Source of the DNA: Sipunculus nudus
Taxonomy: Eukaryota; Annelida; Sipuncula; Golfingiida; Sipunculidae
DNA length: 64,000 bases
Reading direction: 5' to 3'
NCBI GenBank assembly: GCA_026874595.1
Contig: CM049317.1
Span: 12,158,382-12,222,381 of the forward strand
Shown: piece by piece, positions 45,677-58,400 of the stretch
Numbering within the stretch: the stretch's first letter is position 1
How the letters are laid out: each line of letters begins with the position of its first letter
Position numbers and translations under genes: made by a program
The notes under the pieces: generated by a model
What the model was told of the DNA's origin: nothing
Seen by the model: the letters and a program-made list of their open reading frames with translations, nothing else
Databases searched by the model: none

Positions 45677-48600
45677 CTGAAATAAAAAAAAAATAATATA
45701 TATTTTTCTGATTAAATGATTTTGTATTGATCATAGTACTATTATAAGTAATAATATATATATATAAATAAAGCTATAAATATCCTACACAATGGCATTT
45801 CCATACAGGTCACGTATTTGAACTTGATCTATAAACTGTTTCATGCATTCTGTAATAAGAATGTTACACCCTCTTTGCGTTAGGTTAAGTTAAAGTATTA
45901 TATCGTACAATACTTCACCTTGCCGTTCCATGGTTTAGAGCTTGAGCCGGTTAATTGTTTCTGTTGATCATCCCCAATGGTAGGTACATCGTGTCTGTTT
46001 CCTAGCGTCGCTCCAGCATGATAAGGATCCTGCAAAAACAATAACACCGAAAAAAATGGCGTATTTATGTAGTAAAACCTTATGGGTAGTAACACTCATT
46101 TATTGTCTCCTCGGCAAGAAACAGTATCTCATATTAAGTATTTTAGACATTCCATGCCGCTAATTAGATAAGTAAAAATACCTTGTATGAATAACTGTCG
46201 TCCCGTAACATATCCCCTGCTCGGAGGTACGGATCTGCTGCCTGTTGTATAAAACAATTAATTAAATGCATTTTTTTACTGTTTAGCACATCACACCATA
46301 TAATCTAAAAACAGTACAACTAACCGGACTTATGATTATTCAATCAATAAATATATGTTATGCGTTGTTTGTTATGCCCAATGTATGTTGAAATTATTAT
46401 TTTCCTACCGTCAGGCTGTCAATGGAATCCACGCCTTTGTCATTTGTTTGAGGGCTTGCTCTTCTTCCATTGTCAGCCCGATGGGTCTAGACAATATTGA
46501 TAAGATTTAAAATTGTTATATTGACTTTAAAGCAACATATTAAGAAACGAAATATATATTTCCTGTGGTTGTGCATGTTGAGGTATATATAAAACATACT
46601 TACCATTATTAGGCCAGTGCTTGTCATTCCATGTGAAGTTGTAACGAGTCTCTATTAAAAATATATGTATAAATAATTAGGAAATAGAACATTGTTCTTT
46701 GAATAATTAGCTATAAAAGAGTTATCGTGAAATATGTTAAACTACTGCCTTTGCAATATACAGTAGAGCGCCGTTTCTCCAAATGCCGAATTTCCGAAGA
46801 TTCTTTTCGACAATTTTAATTGGAAACCAAAACTATTCATATTAACTAAATATTTTTCAAGCGGGTAAATAATTCAAATGATTTTTTTTGTAATTGCGAG
46901 TCGCCGGGCAAAGGCGTGAAAACTACAGGCATTCCCGGAACGCTATAGGCTCCCTAGCTATACCCTACGAAAGCAACTGAGCAATTTATCCAAGAGCATT
47001 TCTGTGTTATTAACCATATCTCGTTTGTACACAAGCAAGCATAGTTCGTCGGATTAGGCTCGGATGTCAGGACTAGATCTGAGCAGTATACTCGCATGAG
47101 CATTGGTGAGATATCTCTCATACATCGCTGTGCTCGAGGAGGTTTAGGTGCAAGGCCAAAGCATACCGGCCTGACAATACAAATGAGCGGTTCATTCCCA
47201 AGAGCAATTGTGTCATCTACTTAAACTTGCTGATATTCAGCTTATTCATCATTTCACATTTGCTGTCAAGAAGAATTAAACTCAAAAGCGATCGTCTTGC
47301 TGTCACTTGTCAGAGGTATGGAGACAAAGAAGAGTAAACAACAGCGTTATGCTTTGATGACAAGTTGACAATACGTGAGCGGCTCGACCGTTACGACAAG
47401 CCTGCCATTATCCAAATGTTTAAACAAATAGAGAAACATTCTTATAAAACGAATTCAGGAAGTAAAATATGAGACGTCGACTAGGATATTCAATAAGTTT
47501 AAACCTACGTTAGATCTGGAAATTATTCAACTGTCCATTTTAATTAGTAGGCTCTACGATTGTTCTAAAACCATTAATCCTTTGCCGTTTTCTCGTTTTG
47601 CGTGTGCCGCTTTGGCGCTGCCTGTTGGCAGTTAAAGAAACTGCACCAATGGCGATGTCATTTGACCTCTCCCTCCGGGGAATTAGTTGTAAAAAAGGCA
47701 CGCACGTATCCTAAAATTAGATAAGACTGATTTTAACCAATCTAGCTCTGCAATTAATCCAGTATTTTATGTGTCAACTACGTAGGTTGAAAAAGAAAAC
47801 ACTGTGTTCTCTCAATAAATTGGCGTTAAATTAATCCCTGATTGACCCCTATATGACCCCCTGAAATTCTTTTTCCCGAAAGAAAATCTTGTCCCCGACG
47901 CTTTCGGAAACGGTGCTCTTCTGTATATACATTATAAACATATAAACAGAAATACCTTTCGTGTAAAAACCATAGGCTTCCTATGGCTTTGTTTACGAGA
48001 CTTACTGAAGAAAAGATTTCATTAGCATGACTTAACATTGATGGTTTGTATAAAAGTTAAAAAGCGTGCTTTTCGTGGAGGATTTTCCACACTGGAACAT
48101 TAATTTTGACATTTGTTGAACTATTACCGTCCATTGATGATTGTTCACTAAAATGAATTGACTGTTATATACCATAGCAATCATAAGTACTTTTTTCATG
48201 TGAAAGTTTTATGGCATGCACATATGAGTTCAGGAAATAATCTAGACAGCAATGAGCATTTCTTTTTAGCCTAAATCAACTTATAATTTGGCTTAACATT
48301 TCGCTGTTACCTTCTCAAACGACCAAGATTAGAGAAAAAAAAACATTTTTTTGTCAAAATTTCTTGATTTCGAATAAATCTAATCCTGTTTAACATCTCT
48401 AGATATTTATAAAGCAATTTACAAAAAGTACTGCTTGTGTCTCAACAACAGTACTCACGGCATCAGGGACCGGTTCTGAGCCGTTTTGTCTCCAGCTACA
48501 GGTTTCATGTCCATCTTGGTTTCCATTCAGCTAAAATATTCATATGCAAAAAGTAAAAACCGCATATAATATCATCACTAAAGGTATAAAGTACTCTTAA

Positions 48601-51600
48601 ACTAGCTGATCGTGCCTCTAATTATAAAGCTGTACATAGATGGACTGTATTTAACATTAACGTATATTCTTGTCGGCTTTCACATGTGTAATTATAATAT
48701 ATTATATTAAACTTTAAACAGATAAATGGTTGATTGTAAGTTTCGGGTAAAAAATGTACTTAGATTACTCTGGCCTCTCAGCTTAAAAATCTCAGGAAAC
48801 ACATATTAAAATAACTGTGAAAAGCGTCAAAGATAAGCGATTTTGATTAAATACATGTGTTACCAAGTTTATTTTGCCAACGGTCAAAACTTGATGCAAA
48901 GCATCCAAATTTTCCAAAGGCAACGGCACGTATAATGTAATTGCTACTGATTGAAATATGCCAAATACCTGATAGTCGGTCAAAAGGGCATTCCCGCATG
49001 ATGTTTTTTTCGACATGTAGGACAAGGAAAGTTGTCATTTTATGGTTTCTTGTGTGTTTTGCTTGTACTCGCTTGATTTTGTGCGTAAGTATTTTATTAG
49101 ATATGGTTAAAGTGTGACAAACTATTATTAAATTTCAGTAAAACAAAGTGTTAATTGCAGTACAACAAAGACAAATTAAGCAAATGTCGGACATCACCAT
49201 CTGCTTGATTTACGGCCGTTTTTGTTGGAATGCAGGATCCAAATGGTGTGTGTACTCTGAAAGTTCAGCCTTTAATCCGGCTGATTACACTTTAGTGAAT
49301 ATATGAAAGGACAAACTGCTCGTTTACTGAGTGCAAATTTAATATAACTATTACAGGTCAATGTATATGCTAGACCACGAGGTATGTATCGTTAAACGAA
49401 TAAAAGGACATCACGACAATCGTTACCTCATCGTCTCTATATTCAAATCTATGGGAAGCATCAGAGTCACCAACTGGATAACCCCCGTCTTTCTTCTGTT
49501 CCTAAAAATAAACGAATTAGCAAAATATTATATATATCTTACCAGCCGTAGGAATCCGGATGCTAATCGCACATTAAAATAGAATTTACACAGTTTAATT
49601 TGGTAGGAGTATTCGGCCATCTGCCTCAAACAGACAATAATAAGCCCGATAAATCACTCCTTGCAATTAATTCTTTAGTGACCGATTAACATGACAGACG
49701 TGTGCTACCAGGGGACAAGGTACTAGATGGTTATGGCCAGGTTCCGGGGTGTTCCATCAGCCAACTTCTCTTACCGCATTTTTTAACTGGAGTTGCAGCT
49801 CACCATTCCTTGATGAACTTAAATCTAAACTCGATAGTATGTTTACGCATCCCGATCTGATACAAGGTTCTTCCGTGTACTCATGTCCACATCAGCCGAG
49901 TTTATGTCGCATTTGCAGACATCTCCAGGGCCGAGCATTAGTGAGCCTTGGGGCCATTTGCCATCAACAAGTCTACCATCGTAGCTGCCTAGGATTCATC
50001 TCAGCCTTCATTTGAGCTAGCGAAAACGATGGAAATAGAACTTTGACTGGCCGCTAGATTGAGACCGTGCCCCCCTAAGAATTCAGTGGCTAGGATTATG
50101 TTTTTTTTTCCGTTGGATTTCAAATATACGCCGATGAGAGAGGAGGTCGAAGTGTTCAGTCGTTGCTTTACGTGTAGTGTACGGTTTATGTCTCAAAAAT
50201 GCATTGTAGACTCAGTCCGCATTATTTTGCTCATTCTTTAGGAGTAGGGGAAAGAAAGTTTTATCAAATGTAGGTGGATTTTTCAACAGGTTTTATATTG
50301 ACATGCTTTTTTTTGCAGTAGGCCTTCTGATACCCCTCATGTTGAGGAGTAATTGAATCTTCTGCATTCTGATTGTGAGACAAAAATCTCTGTAGGCATA
50401 AGACAGCCCGTCCATCAGCTTACAGAGTTGTTGAATTAGTCGGATCTATCTTCGGCGATGAGGTGCTCTCTGTTTATTACCCTGAATTTTCTGTTGGTGG
50501 GGCAAAGGTGAATTTGTCATCTGTTCTGCCCTTGGTTGAAAGCACCTACATCCAGCGAGTTTCTGGAATCGAGATACAGCACCAAAGCGAAGTGGGTCCC
50601 AAACACTGTACGTGCAAGTACGCAGCCCTTTTTAACTTTACAGCAAATATACAGGGCATATCTGGACATGGGCATTGACTGTCCTATTCATGGAGTCTGG
50701 AGTGGATTGATGGTCCTAAGTCGCGCGGAAGGCAATCCATTATTTTTTAGAGGTTTAACAGTCTTTTGCTGCTGGCCAGATCGAAAGCCTTGACGGGAGC
50801 AACAAAAGTGTTAAAGGGATTGTTCACATGACATATTTCTTGGGAAAGTGCAGCTTCTGGTACGTAATTTACATTAAAATTTAGGAAAAAAAAGACGTTC
50901 TTTCTAGGACGGAATGAAATCTAACTAGGGCAACTCTGTCGAAGATCCGTCCAATAATGCGGCCAAGTAATATAATTATTACTGTAGCTATGGTCACTTC
51001 TTTTCTTGCGTATTAAGCTATTCTTATATCGCTTTTCTTGTATATTTAGCTATTCTTACACTGCTTTTCTTGTATATTTAGCTATTCTTACATTGCTGAT
51101 GATCAGTGTTATCTTTTAAACTCAGTGAAGTTTGTGGAGCTGTGTTAGGAGCAGGCATCATCTATGCTTGAACGATTTGATTTGATGCCATCATTACTTA
51201 GCTACGTGAGACTGCCTCAGTTGTCTTGCCGGGTTCTACTTAAGTAAGATCATCATCTAGCTCTGCACTGATGGGGAGACATCCTTTGTATCCGTTGTTT
51301 CTTGTCAAATCTAAATATAAGTTGAGCAGAGTTCATAGTTGTGCCAAGTAGTTGTGTCTGTGGGGCTTGGTGACAATTTGGCCGGGTTTAGAAGTCAGAG
51401 ATGTACCTTCTATGCAGAGGACCCTCTTGTTTTTATTTTATTCCGTCTTGTTATGCTCGGATATTGACAAATGTTTCATTGCCATCTGGTTAAGGCCAGT
51501 CTCTCTTGACATGCTTTGCTGAGTCAATCATTACAAAGTTTCCTTCATTTAGTTATAGATTTTTTAAATACTTCTTTACTGAGATTACATGGCATATTTC

Positions 51601-54579
51601 CAGGTGCAATGAATTCCATCATTCTCTTGCGTTGAGCACAGAGTAGTGGAACTTTGATGAGGAGATGTTAATATCTCAAACTGCACAGTGTTATATACGT
51701 GTGACTGATTCAGTGAAGGACCTTGTATTTTTTTTAATGAGATCCAGTTGGTGCAAGTTTGAATTAGTCCAGAAAACATTATGCTGGGGTGTGGTGTGGA
51801 ATATATGAGCAATCAAGAACTTGTGTCGGGTGCAGCATTCCAGTGTTCGCATGTGACGGGCACTGTGGGATGGATATGGGCCCCGGAGCTGCATCCGAGT
51901 TTCTACCAATGTTTAAAGTGAGCTCTTGACCGCAAATACCCCATCGTGCTCCATCCTCTCTTATACAGAATCTACAGCCTTCCTTTTAGAAAAAAGCATA
52001 GCACTCTCGCTTGAACGATACGCTGTCTGGAGGTCTGGATTGGCTATGTCAGTGTCCAGTCTGTATGTCCCATGTCCAAACCGCTTTTGAAATCATGGGA
52101 GCATGGTCCTACCGTTCGAGTCCCAAGGTCCGAAGAAATGTGGTTTAGCGGAGATTTTGCTTTTCCTGATACGAATCCTTTGGGTATTCTCCCTTTCTTT
52201 GGTCGAAGGTGGTTGTTTCCTTGTTCGGATAGCAAAGCCCAAAGCAGCCGTAAAGGCAGATGTACTGCGTCGGGTCGGTACTTATGTGTTTTTGGACTGC
52301 CCTTCCTAAAGCGGGCGTTAGCTGTTGGCAAAGAAGCGAGTTGAACTTGTAATTCGTTACAGTTGTCTTCCGAGTTGGATCATCACATTGCGGGAAGGAT
52401 TTAGTAGCATTTATAGGAAGCAAGCCTTGACAGACATGTGGAGATCATGGGCAGCCCGGACGACCCTGTCTCCTTATAGGCAGTATGATCCAAAGTAATG
52501 CGGCCACGAACTTTGGCACCGTTTCAGCTTTGTGAGTTGAAGAAAGGCGACAAAAGGCTGATATGAGACCGCCAACAAGCTCTACTCGGGATTTGTTTTT
52601 TCATTAACATGCCACAGCATTTGTCCCTAGCTCCGAGGGCTACATACAGGGCAATGGGGGTATTGAACAAGTCTTGTTCATTGTTGGTGGCAGAGTTTCT
52701 CCTCGTACATGATGACCATACACAACGCCCAGATTATATAAGTATTATATTGCCTGGCTATTCTTCATCGAATTTATATTGATTCTCTGAGTCTCCGATG
52801 AAAAATCGCCAATTAAATTTCTTGTATGTAAGTTCAATGGTTAATAGACTAATTAATGTGAATACATGTAAATATATAAATTAATGTATATGTTTTTTTT
52901 ATCAATAAATTAAAGTCATGCCCAACGAGAACACATGAAGATTGTTTCCAGTCTAACATTACCGTTGGGTTTAGGATATATTATACAGTAACTCAACGGA
53001 ACTGACAAAATCACAACCTTTTTGGAATCAGCTTGTCTCAAACTATAGATCTCTTCTGATTCTGGATAATCTTGTTCACCAGGTTGCTAAAAATATGCAC
53101 ATACATATATTTTTCAAGCAGAATAAAATACGAAAATGATTATGTCATGTTATAAAATGAAAATCTGTTTCAGGTGGATCAAAAGACGAATAAATTAAAC
53201 AAATGCAAGTATCACATTGCAAAAAAAAAAAAAACAAGTAAAATATCCCTGCAATTTCAAAAGTCCCGGAACTTCTTGTAACTTTTTATATTTTATTAAA
53301 TTAAAAAAAAAATTAATATCATTTAACATTTTCTGCTTTGGTTTTGTTTTCCATTTTTATCAGATAGTTATGAGGAAAGTATTATACATTGGAACATTGG
53401 AACAAGACTAGGAAACAATATTTTGATATTATATTGCTTGCAACTACAAACCAAATATGCATTGAAATACATGTGACATATGTGGGACAGGAGCAGTTGC
53501 TAATTTTAAGACTGTTCCTGTGATTGCAAACTAACAGTGTAAAAAGATGATTAACCTGGAATCAAGGGTTTCCTTGGTGAGTTGAGGAAAATAAAATCAC
53601 ATTATATAAATGTTTGTGTGTGATATTATTCTAAGGATGTATTAACTTGTTAAGATTGAGCGGTAACTAAAAAAACATGAAAGTAACAATGATAAGGTTT
53701 TACCAGGTCCTCATATTTGTTGTTAGTTGTCAATACTGCATTTGCGTTTTCAGCTCTTACGTTTCCATGATTTCCATCACCAAGATCGGATCTTCTATGG
53801 CCAATCTATATTCAGAATCGCATGATTATCAGAATATAGCAGTTAAACAGGATTGTTAAATCTTTGCAATAACGTATAATGTAACTTGTAACACAGAAGT
53901 GAAAACAAAATATACATATATTCAACACTGAATTGTTTAAACAATAACTTTTCAATTACTTTTAAGATATTTTTTTTATATTTGACTCAGGAATAAAACC
54001 GTCAAATTGTCCATGAGCTGACGAGCTCACTTTGAGTTAAATTGGTTGTTGGTGAGAGTAAGAATTTGAAGAGCTGTTCCTAAAATAGATCTTCTCATGG
54101 ATATGTTCTTACTGCTATGCAGTGAAGAATATTTAACATGCTAATCTGAATAATCAAACATGGATAAAGACACCTGCTCACCTTACAACATAAGGCACAG
54201 GTATATTTAGAGTAATACATGTACACTTATTTTCCATTCCCTCTTTGGTCATTAAGCAGAAGAGCAAATATTGCCTAACAGGCTTTGTTCTGTTCCATGT
54301 TTGATCGTCTATATGATGTACAGATTTTTAATGCAAGTTATTTTAAAAATGATAACCGTTGCTGCAAATTGCATGAGACTACTGAAACGCAGGTTTCAGC
54401 CAACGCTAACTTATTGACTCTATCGGTTCTTGATGTCTAAAACATCCATAAATATATGGATAGATTGTAAAAGTATTTTATTATTTTGACACGTACACCA
54501 TGTATACAAATTTACAACGATGAATCAATTTTGAGAAGAAAGAAGAGAGAAATAATTTATTTAACATAAAGTAATTCTC

Positions 54580-54628
<49 letters not shown>

Positions 54629-55411
54629 TATATACATTAAATATATATATACGACGATTTGTTTTATTAGGAGTGTTTGAATAGTATTAATTATGCAGGC
54701 TTTGATGGATTTTTTCCACAGCACTCAATATAACTACTAAACGTTTTGACATTATATTATTGCGTTCCAGTTCATTCTAGAGTGTTGAGAATAGAGAGTC
54801 ATATTTACATAAATGTCAAATCAACAGTCATATTTATAGGACAGTTGTTAATTTAGATGACCATTCAATCGTTTGATAATTAATACTGAATTTTAATCAC
54901 TTGAAAATACCCTTGCACCACTATTTGACAAAAAGTATTGTAATGTAACATTTCTGTAATAATAAAGTAAATAAAAAGAAGTCTCATTTCAAATTATTTT
55001 GTTATTTAGTTAAGTAATATAGTAATAAATGTCACTAAAAAGTAATAGATGAGGAACTGTGGAGATAGTAAATTAATAATAGCAATAACCGTGAAACTAA
55101 CAGTAGTATTTATAGAACGATTTGAACTAAAGCCAACCCTGATGAGTATGTTCATATTTTTGTTCAGAATCAACGTCCAGGAGTCTGCATTAACAGAAAA
55201 CTGTCTACACAAAACAAATTTATACGTAACAGTGTTTAATGATTTTGGGAAGACCTATGTTCAAATTGTATAGAGCGCATTCAATACTGTGTGATACATT
55301 TTTTTAGATTTTGATATGTAAACCAGGAAATAAAAAGTTGTTTGTTGTCACTATGACAATGTAAATACCCTAAAAGCTTATATATATATATAAATATATA
55401 AATATATATAA

Positions 55412-55449
<38 letters not shown>

Positions 55450-58400
55450 AAAGGTGAATATATATATGAAATAGTAAAGTGCTCTTTCCTGTCAATTAAG
55501 CAGCAAATCTGCTACAAGTATGGATGCAGTTGTAATGTCCTGGACTTGCTTGACTAATAAATGTGTCTTTATACTAAGCAGAAATATAAAGAATAATATG
55601 GAAATCCTTTACCTTATCATTGTTCGTTTCAAAACCCTGCGGAACAGTAGAGACATCAGTTGGATTGCCTTGGCCCTTCTTTGTACCATTTGATCCCTGA
55701 AATAATTAAGCATGTTTGTTCAACAGCAAACAATAGTAAATCTAACCGACTATGTTTGTCCTGGAAGAATATGAGACGGGCAAAAAGCCGGTAAATGCAA
55801 AATCTTTCGTGTACCAAGTCAAAATGAAAGTAAAACATACTTTAACTGTGAAAATATCATCGTTTTGATTTGAAGGTGATTCAGACACCAAAAGGGACTC
55901 TTCCTTTTCCATCTGGAAAGACACAAATATAAAGTCTGCATAAATATATATTAATCAAATAATTATAAATGATAATCTATGAAAAAATGAACAATGAACA
56001 ATCTAAAACAAAATACGTGTCCTGTATTCAGGTCTCTTTTATTTTAGGTCAAAGTATGATGGAAGATTTGTCTTATTTTCAAAATGTTTGGATTAAAGGA
56101 TATTCATAATGATACATCTAAACAGTGTGCTGGTATATTATAACGAAAGTTTATGCTTTCTCTCACCGGCTCCTGGTCCTCTTTTGGCAGGGAACTGTTT
56201 TCAGAAATATGATCAACTTCAAGAGGGGCCGATACGCTTCGTGCCATGTCCGTCTTAAATGTAATTAGGTGAAGTAAAAAATATTCATGTGTTAACAGAA
56301 ACATTGATAGAATATCAGCATGATTGATCGATGAGCTTCAGACGATAACTATATACACTTATTTTTAACACTTATGTTTGATTTGCCTTGCCTATCGAAT
56401 TCTTAAAAATAAAGCTTCCCATGCTCGTTGTGTGGTATCTATAATTCATGCTTCCAGATGCCCCACGCTCAGTACAAGAGTCCACACAGTCGGTTTTTAA
56501 AAAGCTGCCAACAATAACTTCTTGAAAGAATGCAAAATGGCAGTTTTCAGCTGACAAAAATCACAAATTACTCTTTAATTAATCATGGATGATATAATTT
56601 AAATGCCTTTGTGCTAAATACTTTACCGGGTAGCTAAATTCAGAACTCTCAAGAGATGTATGCTTAGGCGAATGTTTGTTTCTCATTTCTCCAGTGTTGT
56701 TTGTCGTCTGTAATGAAGAGTTTTAAATTTGAGACACGACCTGGTTTTTAAAAATGGTGTAAAACATAAAGTGAGGATCCAATTAAAAGCAGATGGAACA
56801 TATTTTTATGAATAAAATAATCCTTGTATTCATAGCAGCAAATGATTTCCTGAAAGATAACATTGAAACATGCACCGATATATGGTTGACGTCAAGCAGA
56901 TATAAATATCACATTTCTTTGATGTCCATGTTATCTTTATGACATTAAGACCACCCACCATGACAGTTTGCTCTAATATTGTATCATATGGTTGATCGTC
57001 GTCGTGAAGAGAATAACCTCGAGGTCTTCCATTATCGGCAGCTGCCTGGAAAAGTATATTTATTGTGCATTCTCATGTATTCTTAATTGAAGAAATCTCT
57101 ACCGACACAGTATCCTCCGAAACATTACCAACATAACGATTTAGTCTTATTTGGCTAAACAATCTTAGGTTTGATCACGATTTATACTATGCGATTAAGA
57201 CATTAGTCAATAAATCATAATTTACCACATCAGAATCGGTGTGGAGAACGGCATGTTTTTGGACTGCTTCCGGCTGTAGTTTTACGGCTCCATTTGTGTA
57301 TGTCTGACAAAATAAACATTGTAAATCCCAAACTATTGCTGAGATGATCAAGAGACGATCAATAGTCAATAATTATACCAAGCATTAACATCAAGGGGCA
57401 CACCTTACGTCAGTACCATCACATATATCAAAGACAAATGTTGTTTTGCTAACAATTACCTCAACAGTATTCTCTTTGCTTTCTTCTCCTCTAAGTTCGA
57501 AAGCTTGAAAATGTGGTTGAGGCGATGCAGTTGATGCTTCCTGAATATTCCAAACAAAACATGTGTATTAAGAAATCTCCAATATACACAAGTTTCAAAT
57601 ACATCCGCCATTCATTCATATTTTCATACATAGGTGGTGCCGTTCCAAGATAACCGAATCCTTATGGACGACCATATTTGTCTTAAAATATTGTTAATCC
57701 TAGGAGGTCTTTAACAATATTTGCCTTTGCGGGTTTTTCGGGGAAATGGCCCGGCAAAGTGAATGATTACGAACCCTGGGCCTGGATATGCGGTAGACAT
57801 CAGGCCCAGGTGACACATAAATTTTAAAAATTTGACAAGTCAGCAATAAAAAGGAGATTGCCTCCTTAATATTTTACCATAATAATGGATGTGCATTTTG
57901 TTCCAGATAAGCAGTTGTAGTTTGAATCAAGAGATTAATGGGTTTATGTCGGTCAGGCTTGTTATTGCTGTAGAATACATGCTGATTTTGATCTTATAAT
58001 TATCAAAATTTATAATTATACGCAGCAACCCAGCTTATATGGTGCAAATTAGTAATTATAATTCTAGCATAAATGTAAGCTGCCATAAAATGGACGGTTT
58101 CCAAAGTATTTAGTGGACTTATATATTATTGACCATGTTAAGGTAAAGTATATATATTTATTCCAAAACTTGAAGATATAACAGTTAAAACTTCATGTCC
58201 GTTTTTGTTTTAGTTTAGTTCAAAGGAATGGAATGGATTTCATATCCGTTATCGGTAACCTAAAGAAGGATATGAAACGGTACCTCTTTGCTACTTGCTG
58301 TCATTGCAAGTGGCTCGGAAATGGACACAGTAGATACTTCGGGTTGTGATTCACCTTCTGTGGTCTCTGATTCTTCATTTGTTGCCTGCCCGTCTGTGCT

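Larger units (their letters stand above)
53087..55612. other. Intronic stretch
   Basis: It is AT-rich with microsatellites at 54582-54652 and 55378-55444 and A-runs near 53220. No exon or element is supported. Confidence 0.45.
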
